A stretch of DNA of 64,000 bases from an uncultured Winogradskyella sp. Lineage in GTDB: Bacteria > Bacteroidota > Bacteroidia > Flavobacteriales > Flavobacteriaceae. The stretch is from NCBI RefSeq assembly GCF_947498345.1, contig NZ_CANMJY010000004.1:242785-306784 (forward strand). Reading direction: 5' to 3'. How positions within the stretch are numbered: position 1 is the first letter of the stretch; each line of letters begins with the position of its first letter. The notes beneath the pieces were generated by a model. It saw nothing but the letters and a program-made list of their open reading frames with translations, had not been told where the DNA came from and made no database searches. Positions 10,289 through 17,752 of this stretch are shown here, in pieces. The position numbers and the translations under genes are program-made.

Positions 10289-12781
10289 TTAATTTTCTAT
10301 TTTCACGAGGGTCATATTTACGTTATACGGTCTGTCTCCTTTGGTTTCCATAATTTTATTTGCAGCATTAATACTGTCAAATTTATTATAGTATATGTAG
10401 TACTTACTAGTGTTAACATCGTAGAAAAAGTCTACGTCTACACGTCCAGAGGCTACTACTTTGGTCACAAAATCATTTCGTTTCTTAATATCACTATGTA
10501 CAGCAATGATTAAATAGTATCCACTCTCTACATTCTTTACATTCTTTAAGATCTTAATATTATCATTTTGCTTCTCACCGAAATCAAAATCCTCAGATTT
10601 GTATGGTGTTTCAATTGGTTTGGTTGTACGTTTTATATTCTGCAACATTGCTCTATCTTGAGCATATCTGTCAGCTTCATTATTGTAGGCAGCACGCTTA
10701 ATACGTCTTCTTTTTTCAAATTCTGTAGCAACTCTAATTGCTTCAAGTTTAACTTCCAAATCTTCTTTGACTTTAATACTCTTTACCTGTTCTTCAGTAA
10801 GGCGCTCAATTTTTTTCTTGTAGAAAAGGTTAACCTCATCTAATTCTGTGGTCTTAAACTTAGTTCTCTGTTCATATAGTGATTTAAGCTCATCTATTTT
10901 TTGGCTTCTTTCCTCAATAATATTATCTAAGTCAGCTTTTATTGCATTTAATTTGTTGTTTTCTGCCGTTACACTCTTAAATGGTCTAGGTTGAACAGCA
11001 ATGCCTTGTTCACTAAGATCGTTTTCTTCTTTTAAATCTTTAAGGTCTTTATTTTTAATTTCAACGATATCATCAAACTCTTTAAGCAATTCTTTTTGTT
11101 TTGTTTCTGTACTATCAGCTTCCTTAGTAATTTCTAGCATCGTTTTTCCTAGTTCGTCTTTAGGACTTGTAATTAATTCTGCTTTAGCTTTAGCTTCATC
11201 CTTGGCTTTTTGTTCTGCAAGTAGTCTTGCGTTTTCGGCGGCCTCTTCTTTAGCTTGTTGTTCTGCAAGTTCTCTAGCTTTTGCTTCAGCTTCTTCCTTG
11301 GCTTGTTGTTCTGCTAATTGTCTTGCACGTTTTGCAGCTTCTTCCTTAGCTTTTTGATTGGCCAATAACTGTGCTCTAGCTGCGGCTTCTTCTTTAGCTA
11401 ACTTTTCTGCTAAGGCCTTGGCATTTGCTTCAGCTTCTTCTTTAGCCTTTTGTTCAGCCAATTGCTTTGCTTGCGCTTCAGCCTCTTCCTTAGCTTTTTT
11501 CTCTGCTAATAATTTTGCTCGAGTTGCTGCTCTTTCTTTTGCTTTAGTTTCAGCTTCTTCTTTAGCTTTTTGCTCAGCTAATTGCTTTGCTTGTGCTTCA
11601 GCTTCTTTTTTAGCTCTCTCTTCCGCCAGTTGTTTAGCTTTAGCTTCAGCTTCTTGTTGCGCTTTTTCTTGTGCTTCAGCAAGTGCATTGGTTTCGGCTT
11701 CTTTTTGAGCCTTAAGTTCAGCTTCTTTATCTAGTTCTGCTTGTGCTCTTCGTTCAGCAGCACGTGCTCTTATACCAGCAAGCTCTTCTTCAGAAGCTTC
11801 AACAATAGGTTTTTTTCTTTTTTTAGTGAATAATCCGCTTACTTTTTCGTCACCACTATAATCATAGTTCTTTTTGGTAATAAATCGGTATGCCAGCGTA
11901 ATTTCATGTGATGGTCCGAATTCAACCAATTCACCTATGGCTTTTTCTACATTATATTCTAAAGCAATATTTTTTGTAACGTTTAATCCTATTCCTCCTG
12001 AAACACCATATCGATTGTTATAGCCGACTTGAAACCAAATTCCTCTAGGTACATTTAGTGAAGCTAATCCAGAGATTATAGTCTCATCTTCTCTAAACTC
12101 TGACATAAGTAATCCTGAAAATTTTGTTTTCTCAAAAAAGCCTTGACCACTAAAAAAGCCCGTATGCATTACATGTGCCTGGATGCCTTGTTTTGGATCA
12201 TCCTGAATCATTTCAGAAGTTTCAAAATTATATAATACAAGATTGTTTATAGATATACCAAAATCCAGAAGTCTTGTACCATAATTTATTCCTGGATTAA
12301 CAGTAAGTAAAAAGTTTTCAGGTACATTTTGTAATGAAGGATCATCAAAATTTGCAACCACATTAGAGGTGTTAACTCCACTTTTATAAGCACCAACATT
12401 GAGACCAAAAGTAAGATTGTTGTCTTGTCTAAGTTTTACGTTATAAGCAAAATTTAGCAAACCACCGAATGTTGTTAAAACACCATAGTTTTGTTGAAAT
12501 GCCGCCACACCAGCACCTATATTTTCTGCAAAGCGCCCAGAATAACTACCAACAAACGTTTCTGGTGCATTATCGAATTGTACCCATTCACGTTTGTTGT
12601 TAAAACTGATATATTTTTGTTGCTCCCTAACAAAAGTAAATGTTGGGTTTATGGCAAAACGGTTAAAAACTAAAGAATTTCGTATTGGCAAATCAAAAGC
12701 AACCACACCATCATCTTCCTGTGAACAGACAAACTGCACAGAGAAGCATAAAAATATGATGATTAGAGGTAGTGCTTTCAT
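10289..12781 (-). CDS. PorP/SprF protein with long coiled coil and SPOR-like C-terminus
   Basis: 830 residues. Signal peptide, then a PorP/SprF barrel-like region (about 25-310, with RNSLVFNRFAINPTF near the start). Next is an Ala/Glu/Lys-rich coiled coil (about 330-560) built from a 16-residue unit like KEEAEAKARELAEQQA repeated about ten times. A second, less regular charged helix runs to about 720. The C-terminal 80 residues (from GYYLIIAVHSDIKKRNDF to YYIYYNKFDSINAANKIM) look like a SPOR peptidoglycan-binding domain. It follows the upstream type B substrate gene after one base, so the two are almost certainly cotranscribed. Inference: the coiled coil spans the periplasm and the SPOR-like end ties the outer membrane partner to the cell wall. 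The SPOR call rests on pattern only. Confidence 0.82.
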   Translation of the reverse strand: MKALPLIIIFLCFSVQFVCSQEDDGVVAFDLPIRNSLVFNRFAINPTFTFVREQQKYISFNNKREWVQFDNAPETFVGSYSGRFAENIGAGVAAFQQNYGVLTTFGGLLNFAYNVKLRQDNNLTFGLNVGAYKSGVNTSNVVANFDDPSLQNVPENFLLTVNPGINYGTRLLDFGISINNLVLYNFETSEMIQDDPKQGIQAHVMHTGFFSGQGFFEKTKFSGLLMSEFREDETIISGLASLNVPRGIWFQVGYNNRYGVSGGIGLNVTKNIALEYNVEKAIGELVEFGPSHEITLAYRFITKKNYDYSGDEKVSGLFTKKRKKPIVEASEEELAGIRARAAERRAQAELDKEAELKAQKEAETNALAEAQEKAQQEAEAKAKQLAEERAKKEAEAQAKQLAEQKAKEEAETKAKERAATRAKLLAEKKAKEEAEAQAKQLAEQKAKEEAEANAKALAEKLAKEEAAARAQLLANQKAKEEAAKRARQLAEQQAKEEAEAKARELAEQQAKEEAAENARLLAEQKAKDEAKAKAELITSPKDELGKTMLEITKEADSTETKQKELLKEFDDIVEIKNKDLKDLKEENDLSEQGIAVQPRPFKSVTAENNKLNAIKADLDNIIEERSQKIDELKSLYEQRTKFKTTELDEVNLFYKKKIERLTEEQVKSIKVKEDLEVKLEAIRVATEFEKRRRIKRAAYNNEADRYAQDRAMLQNIKRTTKPIETPYKSEDFDFGEKQNDNIKILKNVKNVESGYYLIIAVHSDIKKRNDFVTKVVASGRVDVDFFYDVNTSKYYIYYNKFDSINAANKIMETKGDRPYNVNMTLVKIEN
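11170..11740. repeat. Degenerate 48-bp tandem repeats inside the coiled-coil gene
   Basis: The coding sequence for the Ala/Glu/Lys coiled coil consists of about ten imperfect copies of a 48-bp unit (16 codons). Because the array is in frame and lacks stops in other frames, it also produces long spurious Ala/Ser-rich open frames on the plus strand. Confidence 0.75.
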
Positions 12782-12782
12782 G

Positions 12783-14249
12783 TTATTTTACAATGGTTAT
12801 TGATCCTTTTTTAGTTTTGCCATCAGCAGTTGTAATGATGTAATAAAACAATTGATTGATATTGGTGAGGTTTAAATTATTCTCTGGCCAATTATTTTGA
12901 TAGTCTATAGTTTGAAAAACGACTTTTCCTTGTTCGTTTAGAATTACAATTTCTGTATTTGTACCTGTGGTATATTTTAGAGGTATAACCCATGTATCGT
13001 TAGTGAAATCACCATTTGGGCTAATAACATTTGGAATTTTATTAACATCAGGAAATGGATCCACACCTTGTTCAATAGTAAACTGATAAGATCTCGAACC
13101 CGTACAACCCGTTGTTTCTGTGATTACCACTTCATAATCACCAAATTCAGTAGCATCTATAGTGTTTTCAGTCTCATCAACCATTAATTGGTTGTTAAAG
13201 TACCAATTAAACTCAGGGTTGATTGCAGTTGTTGTTACTGTAACTGTTAATGTCTCACCCTCAAGCATGTTATTGGTTTCATCGACATTTATTTCGCTTT
13301 CAAAAAGTTCGCTTACCAGTTCAATTGAGCCAGAAGCTGAGCAATCACCTAGATCTACTATAACTGAAAATGTACCAGACTCATCAGTTTGATACATTTG
13401 GTTTGTAGCGTTTGGTATTTCATTACCATCTTTATACCATTGGTAACTATTACCACCTATAGTATTAAGTGTGGTTAAACCTTGCTCTGGGCAATAAGGA
13501 TTGCCTAAGCTTGATGCTATTGTAGCATCAGCTTCTCCAGAGGCACTAGCTTCACTTATCGTTACACGATTAGAAAATGAGTTTGATGTACAACTACCAT
13601 AGTTTGTTTCAACAAAATATGTACCTTCTTCACTAACAGATAGGGTAGTGCCTTCTGCGACAAATACTGATGTTGTAGGACCAGTTTCTTTAAACCAATT
13701 AAATGTAAGTGAAGGGTAGTTAAGTGGAGAATCATTATTCCCAGTACCAGGATTGTCTATTGTAAGTAGGTAACTCCCACCAATGCAATAAGCTCCTGTA
13801 GAAACCAGATTGTTTATTGTAAATGGCGAGTCTTGTAATTTATAATAAGCTGCAAATGCTGATGAAGGTGAACTCGTCGCAGCAGGAGAGCTACTTTTAA
13901 TACGGATTTTATAATTTTCTCCAGCTGTAGTCTCAGGAATTGAGAAACTCAGTGTAGCAGGAGAAGTTGTTATCCAACCTGGCGATGATGTATATACTAC
14001 AGTTGGGCTTGAAAAATCTCCGTCAGCATCAGATAGTTCTATAGAAAATTGATTAGAAGCATTTAAAGCAGACTCTGGTGAAAATATAAATGTAGCCTCG
14101 TAAGAATTAAAAGAATCACTTGCACATGCCTGACTAAAACCTAGGTTAGGAGCACCAATCACTAATTGTGCATTTGCTTTGTTTTGCAGAGCAAAGGTCA
14201 TGAGGCAAATTCCAACAAAAAAATTGTTTAATTTAGTAGTTTTAAGCAT
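12783..14249 (-). CDS. T9SS type B sorting-domain surface protein
   Basis: 488 residues with a signal peptide ending near NKANA. The body has several Ig-like/PKD-like beta domains with paired Cys and motifs such as YQWYKDGNEIPNATNQMY, FNWYFNNQLMVDE and GDYEVVITETTGC. The final 90 residues are a type B (gliding motility-associated) sorting domain with NVISPNGDFTNDTW, VILNEQGKVVF and YYIITTADGK. It is the first gene of a minus-strand run whose next gene, one base downstream, is the coiled-coil PorP/SprF protein. That repeats the substrate-then-SprF order seen for the giant adhesin. A role as an exported surface protein is inferred from the sorting domain. Confidence 0.87.
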   Translation of the reverse strand: MLKTTKLNNFFVGICLMTFALQNKANAQLVIGAPNLGFSQACASDSFNSYEATFIFSPESALNASNQFSIELSDADGDFSSPTVVYTSSPGWITTSPATLSFSIPETTAGENYKIRIKSSSPAATSSPSSAFAAYYKLQDSPFTINNLVSTGAYCIGGSYLLTIDNPGTGNNDSPLNYPSLTFNWFKETGPTTSVFVAEGTTLSVSEEGTYFVETNYGSCTSNSFSNRVTISEASASGEADATIASSLGNPYCPEQGLTTLNTIGGNSYQWYKDGNEIPNATNQMYQTDESGTFSVIVDLGDCSASGSIELVSELFESEINVDETNNMLEGETLTVTVTTTAINPEFNWYFNNQLMVDETENTIDATEFGDYEVVITETTGCTGSRSYQFTIEQGVDPFPDVNKIPNVISPNGDFTNDTWVIPLKYTTGTNTEIVILNEQGKVVFQTIDYQNNWPENNLNLTNINQLFYYIITTADGKTKKGSITIVK

Positions 14250-14345
14250 TTTTCGTGAATTGTAATTCTTTAATCTATAAGCTATTGGGTGTTTTTATTT
14301 TAATAATCAATTAAAATATATTTCAATTTAAAATTGCAACGAGTC

Positions 14346-15665
14346 TTAGTCATCATCGTCATCGTCAATAAAATCATTAGATGCAATAATTCTATTTACT
14401 TGTAATCTAAAATCTGGATTTCTACTGCTTTTTGCATCAATGAATGTCTCGGCATCTGAGCCTCTAGAATATAGATTATCAAATGCTCTGCTTCCGTACC
14501 AACTTTCTAAGTCATCATTATTGGTATGACCGCTTCTGTAAATATTTCCTTTACAGTTGTTAAAATATGTTCTTGTGAATTGAACTTTCTCTAAATTCTC
14601 ATTATTTAAGGCAATTTTGTTATCCAAAATCACAGCGGGATAAAAACCAGAAATAACACTTTTATTTATTGAAAATGAGGTGTCTGCTCCTATATATATA
14701 GCTTCTTGTACCAAGCCAACAGCTATGTCTGACTTTAAATCTTCTGAAATATTTACTAAGGTTAAATTCTCTGCATTTACAAATGTTTGTTTTTTAGATG
14801 TATCAGCTTCTTCCTTTATGTCATAAGATTTTAAGACTATACAACGCGAACCATCAGCACTAGACACATATGGTGATCTAATAGCTAAAGAGTTAATTAA
14901 CTGACATTGTGCGCCATAATTAAACTCATAATCATTTCTACTAGATCTATACGACACTAATCTTTCTAAAATAGGTGTTCCACCTAATATATTAAACGAA
15001 TTACCAGCGCAATAGCTAACCATTACATTTTCTACTATGGTTTTATTACCCACACCAGCTAATGTGAGTCCATTATAATAACCATAGCCTTTTGCTCTTT
15101 TACCTGCAAATTCTATTCTTAAATACCTTAAGGCACCAGAATCATTTTCTATATTCTCACCACCGTAGGCAATATTTTCAGTAGAAGATGATTTTAACCC
15201 GTAATTTAATGCAGATAATTTTCCAAAGATATTCAATGGTGCATCACCTAAAATGAATAGTCCTCCCCAATCACCTTGTTTTTTACTTCCTCTACTTGAT
15301 GTGAATATAATAGGATCGGTCTGTGTTCCTTTAGCTATAATTCTTGATCCTTTAGTAATAGTAAGTGAACCTTTGGTTTTAAAGTCACCCATAATAACGG
15401 TACCAGGCTCTATGGTTAATGTTGCATTGTTTGTAACAAAAACGTCGCCTAAGAGTAGGTAGACATCTCTTTTAAGTAATCTGGTATCTTTAGATATGTT
15501 ACCACTTAAAATTTGAGTAGGCTCACCATATTTAGCAGTACTTGGTTTAAATTCTGTCCAGGTATTTAACCAATTGTCGTAACCAATTATTCCTTTTTCT
15601 TGTTGAGCAAAGCAGTTGCTTAGCACCAACAAGGTAATAAGAGCGGTTTGAATAAGATTTTTCAT
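14346..15665 (-). CDS. Secreted parallel beta-helix-like protein with Asp-rich tail
   Basis: 439 residues from the ATG at 15665. An in-frame TTG at 15680 is possible but leaves less room for the promoter and spoils the signal peptide MKNLIQTALITLLVLSNCFAQ. The region around LTIEPGTVIMGDFKTKGSL and DPIIFTSSRGSKKQGDWGGLF is characteristic of a Bacteroidetes family of extracellular proteins with right-handed beta-helix turns. Members are sometimes mislabelled as multidrug transporters. No catalytic function is known to me. The protein ends in FIDDDDDD, an acidic tail coded by GAT/GAC repeats and followed at once by the stop. No T9SS sorting domain is evident. A good promoter lies upstream (15718-15749). 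Confidence 0.75.
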   Translation of the reverse strand: MKNLIQTALITLLVLSNCFAQQEKGIIGYDNWLNTWTEFKPSTAKYGEPTQILSGNISKDTRLLKRDVYLLLGDVFVTNNATLTIEPGTVIMGDFKTKGSLTITKGSRIIAKGTQTDPIIFTSSRGSKKQGDWGGLFILGDAPLNIFGKLSALNYGLKSSSTENIAYGGENIENDSGALRYLRIEFAGKRAKGYGYYNGLTLAGVGNKTIVENVMVSYCAGNSFNILGGTPILERLVSYRSSRNDYEFNYGAQCQLINSLAIRSPYVSSADGSRCIVLKSYDIKEEADTSKKQTFVNAENLTLVNISEDLKSDIAVGLVQEAIYIGADTSFSINKSVISGFYPAVILDNKIALNNENLEKVQFTRTYFNNCKGNIYRSGHTNNDDLESWYGSRAFDNLYSRGSDAETFIDAKSSRNPDFRLQVNRIIASNDFIDDDDDD

Positions 15666-15717
15666 AGTAAGTAAATTCAATTATTTTAGGTTAAAAAATC
15701 GTTAGGTCTATGAGTAT

Positions 15718-15749
15718 CAAACATAGGAATTCAACCTATGAAACACAAA
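15718..15749 (-). promoter_or_regulatory. Bacteroidetes-type promoter for the beta-helix gene, with inverted repeat
   Basis: Read on the minus strand: TTTG (15749-15746), 20 nt, TATGTTTG (15725-15718), matching TTTG-N19-20-TAnnTTTG. The spacer holds a perfect 6-bp inverted repeat, CATAGG (15722-15727) and CCTATG (15735-15740), that overlaps the -7 box and could be an operator. The 5' leader to the ATG would be about 45 nt. Confidence 0.6.
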
Positions 15750-15884
15750 AAATATCGATAAAATACATTATTTATTATGATAATATTTATTTTTCCTACA
15801 AAATTAATATTATTTTGCCCAAATTTTGCAGGTGTAATAATTCGCTGTAAATCAAACACTTAACTTTATTGAGTAACTTTAAGT

Positions 15885-15906
15885 GTTACTGAACACATTC
15901 AGTAAC
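15885..15906. terminator. Perfect 9-bp hairpin downstream of the 157-residue protein gene
   Basis: GTTACTGAA, loop CACA, TTCAGTAAC. It lies 26 nt past the stop of the minus-strand gene at 15933, so it may end that transcript, but no T-run follows on either strand. A protein-binding palindrome is the alternative. Confidence 0.4.
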
Positions 15907-15932
15907 TCAATTTTAATACTCAAAAGCCTGTG

Positions 15933-16406
15933 CTAATCTTCTTTAAAATCGTTGTAAGTATGTAGTGATTTTAATGTAGCTTCATAAAATAATATGGCAG
16001 CGATAAGATCGTTGGTATCAGAATACGGTAATATTTTTGTTTGAAATTCAACAGTACTATCAAAGTAATCGCCTGAAGCCTCTTTGTTTTCTGCCAAAGC
16101 CTTTTTATTTTCCTTGGTTTCAGGAATTCCTAAGTTTTCCATAGTAACACCAGGTTTAGTTGCAAAAGCAATGTTTGGTAGAATATTAACTATTACTTCT
16201 ATACGTTCTATGTATAGATCTAATAATTGGCCTTTAGTCATATCATTTAATTGATCACGGCTATGATATTTAGAAATGTTAACTTTGCCAGTAATGATAC
16301 TTTCTGAATGGTCTTTTTTCTTTTTTACAACTTTTTTATCCTGAGCATGACCCATACTCATCATTAAGAAAAAAATTGCGCCAAATAAAGTAAGTTTAGT
16401 TTTCAT
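15933..16406 (-). CDS. Secreted protein of unknown function
   Basis: 157 residues with a clear signal peptide (hydrophobic LTLFGAIFFLMMSMGHAQ) followed by a very basic stretch (KKVVKKKK). The rest is predicted helical and hydrophilic, with pieces such as LNDMTKGQLLDLYIERIEVIV and DLIAAILFYEATLKSLHTYNDF. I do not recognise a family. It stands alone between the beta-helix gene and a divergent secreted protein, and has its own TAnnTTTG-type promoter. A small periplasmic or surface protein is the most that can be said. Confidence 0.7.
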   Translation of the reverse strand: MKTKLTLFGAIFFLMMSMGHAQDKKVVKKKKDHSESIITGKVNISKYHSRDQLNDMTKGQLLDLYIERIEVIVNILPNIAFATKPGVTMENLGIPETKENKKALAENKEASGDYFDSTVEFQTKILPYSDTNDLIAAILFYEATLKSLHTYNDFKED

Positions 16407-16437
16407 GTTTTTAGTTTTAGATTTGGTCTAATGGTGA

Positions 16438-16470
16438 CAAATCTATATAATTTTATATGAAAAACCACAA
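16438..16470 (-). promoter_or_regulatory. Promoter for the 157-residue secreted protein
   Basis: On the minus strand TTG (16470-16468), 22 nt, TAGATTTG (16445-16438), matching TAnnTTTG. The start codon lies about 32 nt downstream of the -7 box. The spacing to TTG is slightly long. Confidence 0.5.
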
Positions 16471-16878
16471 TAATTTGCCATTTTTCTTCAAAAAATTTTA
16501 ACACTTTAAATGCAAAAAACTTGGATAAACTGCGTATTTACTGGATTAAATGCATATTTAATCGATGAAATACATATTGTGATTTTTTCATTTTTTGATG
16601 AAAATTTTAACATAAATTAGACTAAAATTCACCTCGAAATGGAACCAAATATTGCTTGAGAGGATCATTTTTTCGTTTTAATTTTCTCAAAAAAACTGCG
16701 ATTATGTACGATACAAATTTCAAAATTGCTTCATAATCTAGTGCAGATTATTAGGTTATTCGTCGAAGAAATTGGTAAGTTTTTTCGTTTAATCGTAAAA
16801 ATGAGGACTTTATATGATTTTTAGGGATTATGAGGTTTTTTGAGGCAATTTTGGTGCAACCCAAATCTTATTATTCTC
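16471..16878. other. Gene-free divergent intergenic region
   Basis: About 400 bp of AT-rich sequence between divergent genes. No convincing ORF, RNA or repeat was seen. It presumably holds the promoter of the plus-strand gene at 16879, but no full TAnnTTTG match is close to that start. Confidence 0.5.
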
Positions 16879-17463
16879 ATGAAAAATTTCATTTCTGCGT
16901 TCTGTTTGATATGTTTTTACAGTGCAATACATCCTATTGCTGCACAAAACAGCCCTATACATGATAGAGACGTAGCTCAGATTAGTCATACAGATACCAT
17001 TCCAGATTACAGATCTAAGACCAATAAGTTAAAATTAACTGGTGTAGTTTATAAAAATGATGGCGTAACTCCAGCCAAAGATGTTATAATTTATATAGAG
17101 CAGCCTGACGAAGATGGAGATTTTGATCTAAGACGTACAGGCGATGAGCGCTATGTATTTCATAGAAGCTGGGTTAAAACTGATGCAAATGGGAGATATA
17201 CTATTCATACATTCGTGCCAGGAAACGATAGACGATACAATCAGCTACAACAGATATTTCCTTTAATTAAGGCTCCATCAAAACAAGAATATGAATTACA
17301 TTCTTTTGTATTTAATGATGATCCGTTATTAACTAAGCGTTGTAGAAAACGTTTAGCTAAAAACAATCAAACCAATAGAATTCTGACTACTAAAAAAGAA
17401 AATGGCATTCTTGTAGCTAATAAAGATATTATTTTGTCTGAAGATACTGAACCGACTATTTAA
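16879..17463 (+). CDS. Intradiol-dioxygenase-like beta-sandwich protein, secreted
   Basis: 194 residues from the ATG at 16879. A TTG 39 nt upstream is in frame, but the signal peptide (MKNFISAFCLICFYSAIHPIAAQ) starts here. The segment KLTGVVYKNDGVTPAKDVIIY followed by HRSWVKTDANGRYTIHTFVPG is the typical core of the intradiol ring-cleavage dioxygenase fold. In true enzymes two Tyr and two His hold the iron. Here the second half has only LHSFVF where HxH is usual, so activity is doubtful. Bacteroidetes carry many such exported proteins of unknown substrate. A strong terminator follows. Confidence 0.7.
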   Translation: MKNFISAFCLICFYSAIHPIAAQNSPIHDRDVAQISHTDTIPDYRSKTNKLKLTGVVYKNDGVTPAKDVIIYIEQPDEDGDFDLRRTGDERYVFHRSWVKTDANGRYTIHTFVPGNDRRYNQLQQIFPLIKAPSKQEYELHSFVFNDDPLLTKRCRKRLAKNNQTNRILTTKKENGILVANKDIILSEDTEPTI

Positions 17464-17484
17464 GTTCATAGACATAATAACCGC

Positions 17485-17518
17485 AAAACCTTGAATATTT
17501 ATTTATTCAAGGTTTTTT
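17485..17518 (+). terminator. Rho-independent terminator
   Basis: AAAACCTTGAATA pairs with TATTCAAGGTTTT around a short AT loop and runs into six T. It sits 22 nt after the stop of the dioxygenase-like gene. Confidence 0.85.
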
Positions 17519-17596
17519 ATGTTTATATATCATAAAAGTTTTACCTTTAACTATCCCTTAATAAATTCCTTGTATTAATTCTTTTGGCTTTTGAAT

Positions 17597-17614
17597 TTGC
17601 CCAACATTGAGTAT
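17597..17614. promoter_or_regulatory. Candidate operator upstream of the first patatin gene
   Basis: TTGCCCAACATTGAGTAT, an imperfect inverted repeat 139 nt before the ATG at 17753. It matches 14 of 18 positions of the perfect palindrome at 23617-23634 upstream of the second patatin gene. All four differences are transitions, and a shared GATTATT follows 16-17 nt downstream in both. Confidence 0.45.
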
Positions 17615-17752
17615 AAATCTGTGTTTGTAGATTATTTATTTTGTTCATCTTCAAGAAAAGTTAAATCTGTAAATGAAGATAATTTACTCACTATTTTCGG
17701 CATTCATTTAGGAATTAATGCTGATAATAGTAAAATAAAAATAGACTAAGTC

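Noticed and set aside
11001..11708. Two long Ala/Ser-rich open frames on the plus strand (11001-11357 and 11358-11708)
   Set aside because: They are the reverse complement of the Ala/Glu/Lys coiled-coil repeats of a well-supported minus-strand gene. The composition is an artefact of the repeat.
17591..17749. 52-codon plus-strand open frame ending just before the first patatin gene
   Set aside because: No ATG or GTG start, only a TTG after an in-frame stop, and it covers the candidate operator. More likely 5' leader sequence.
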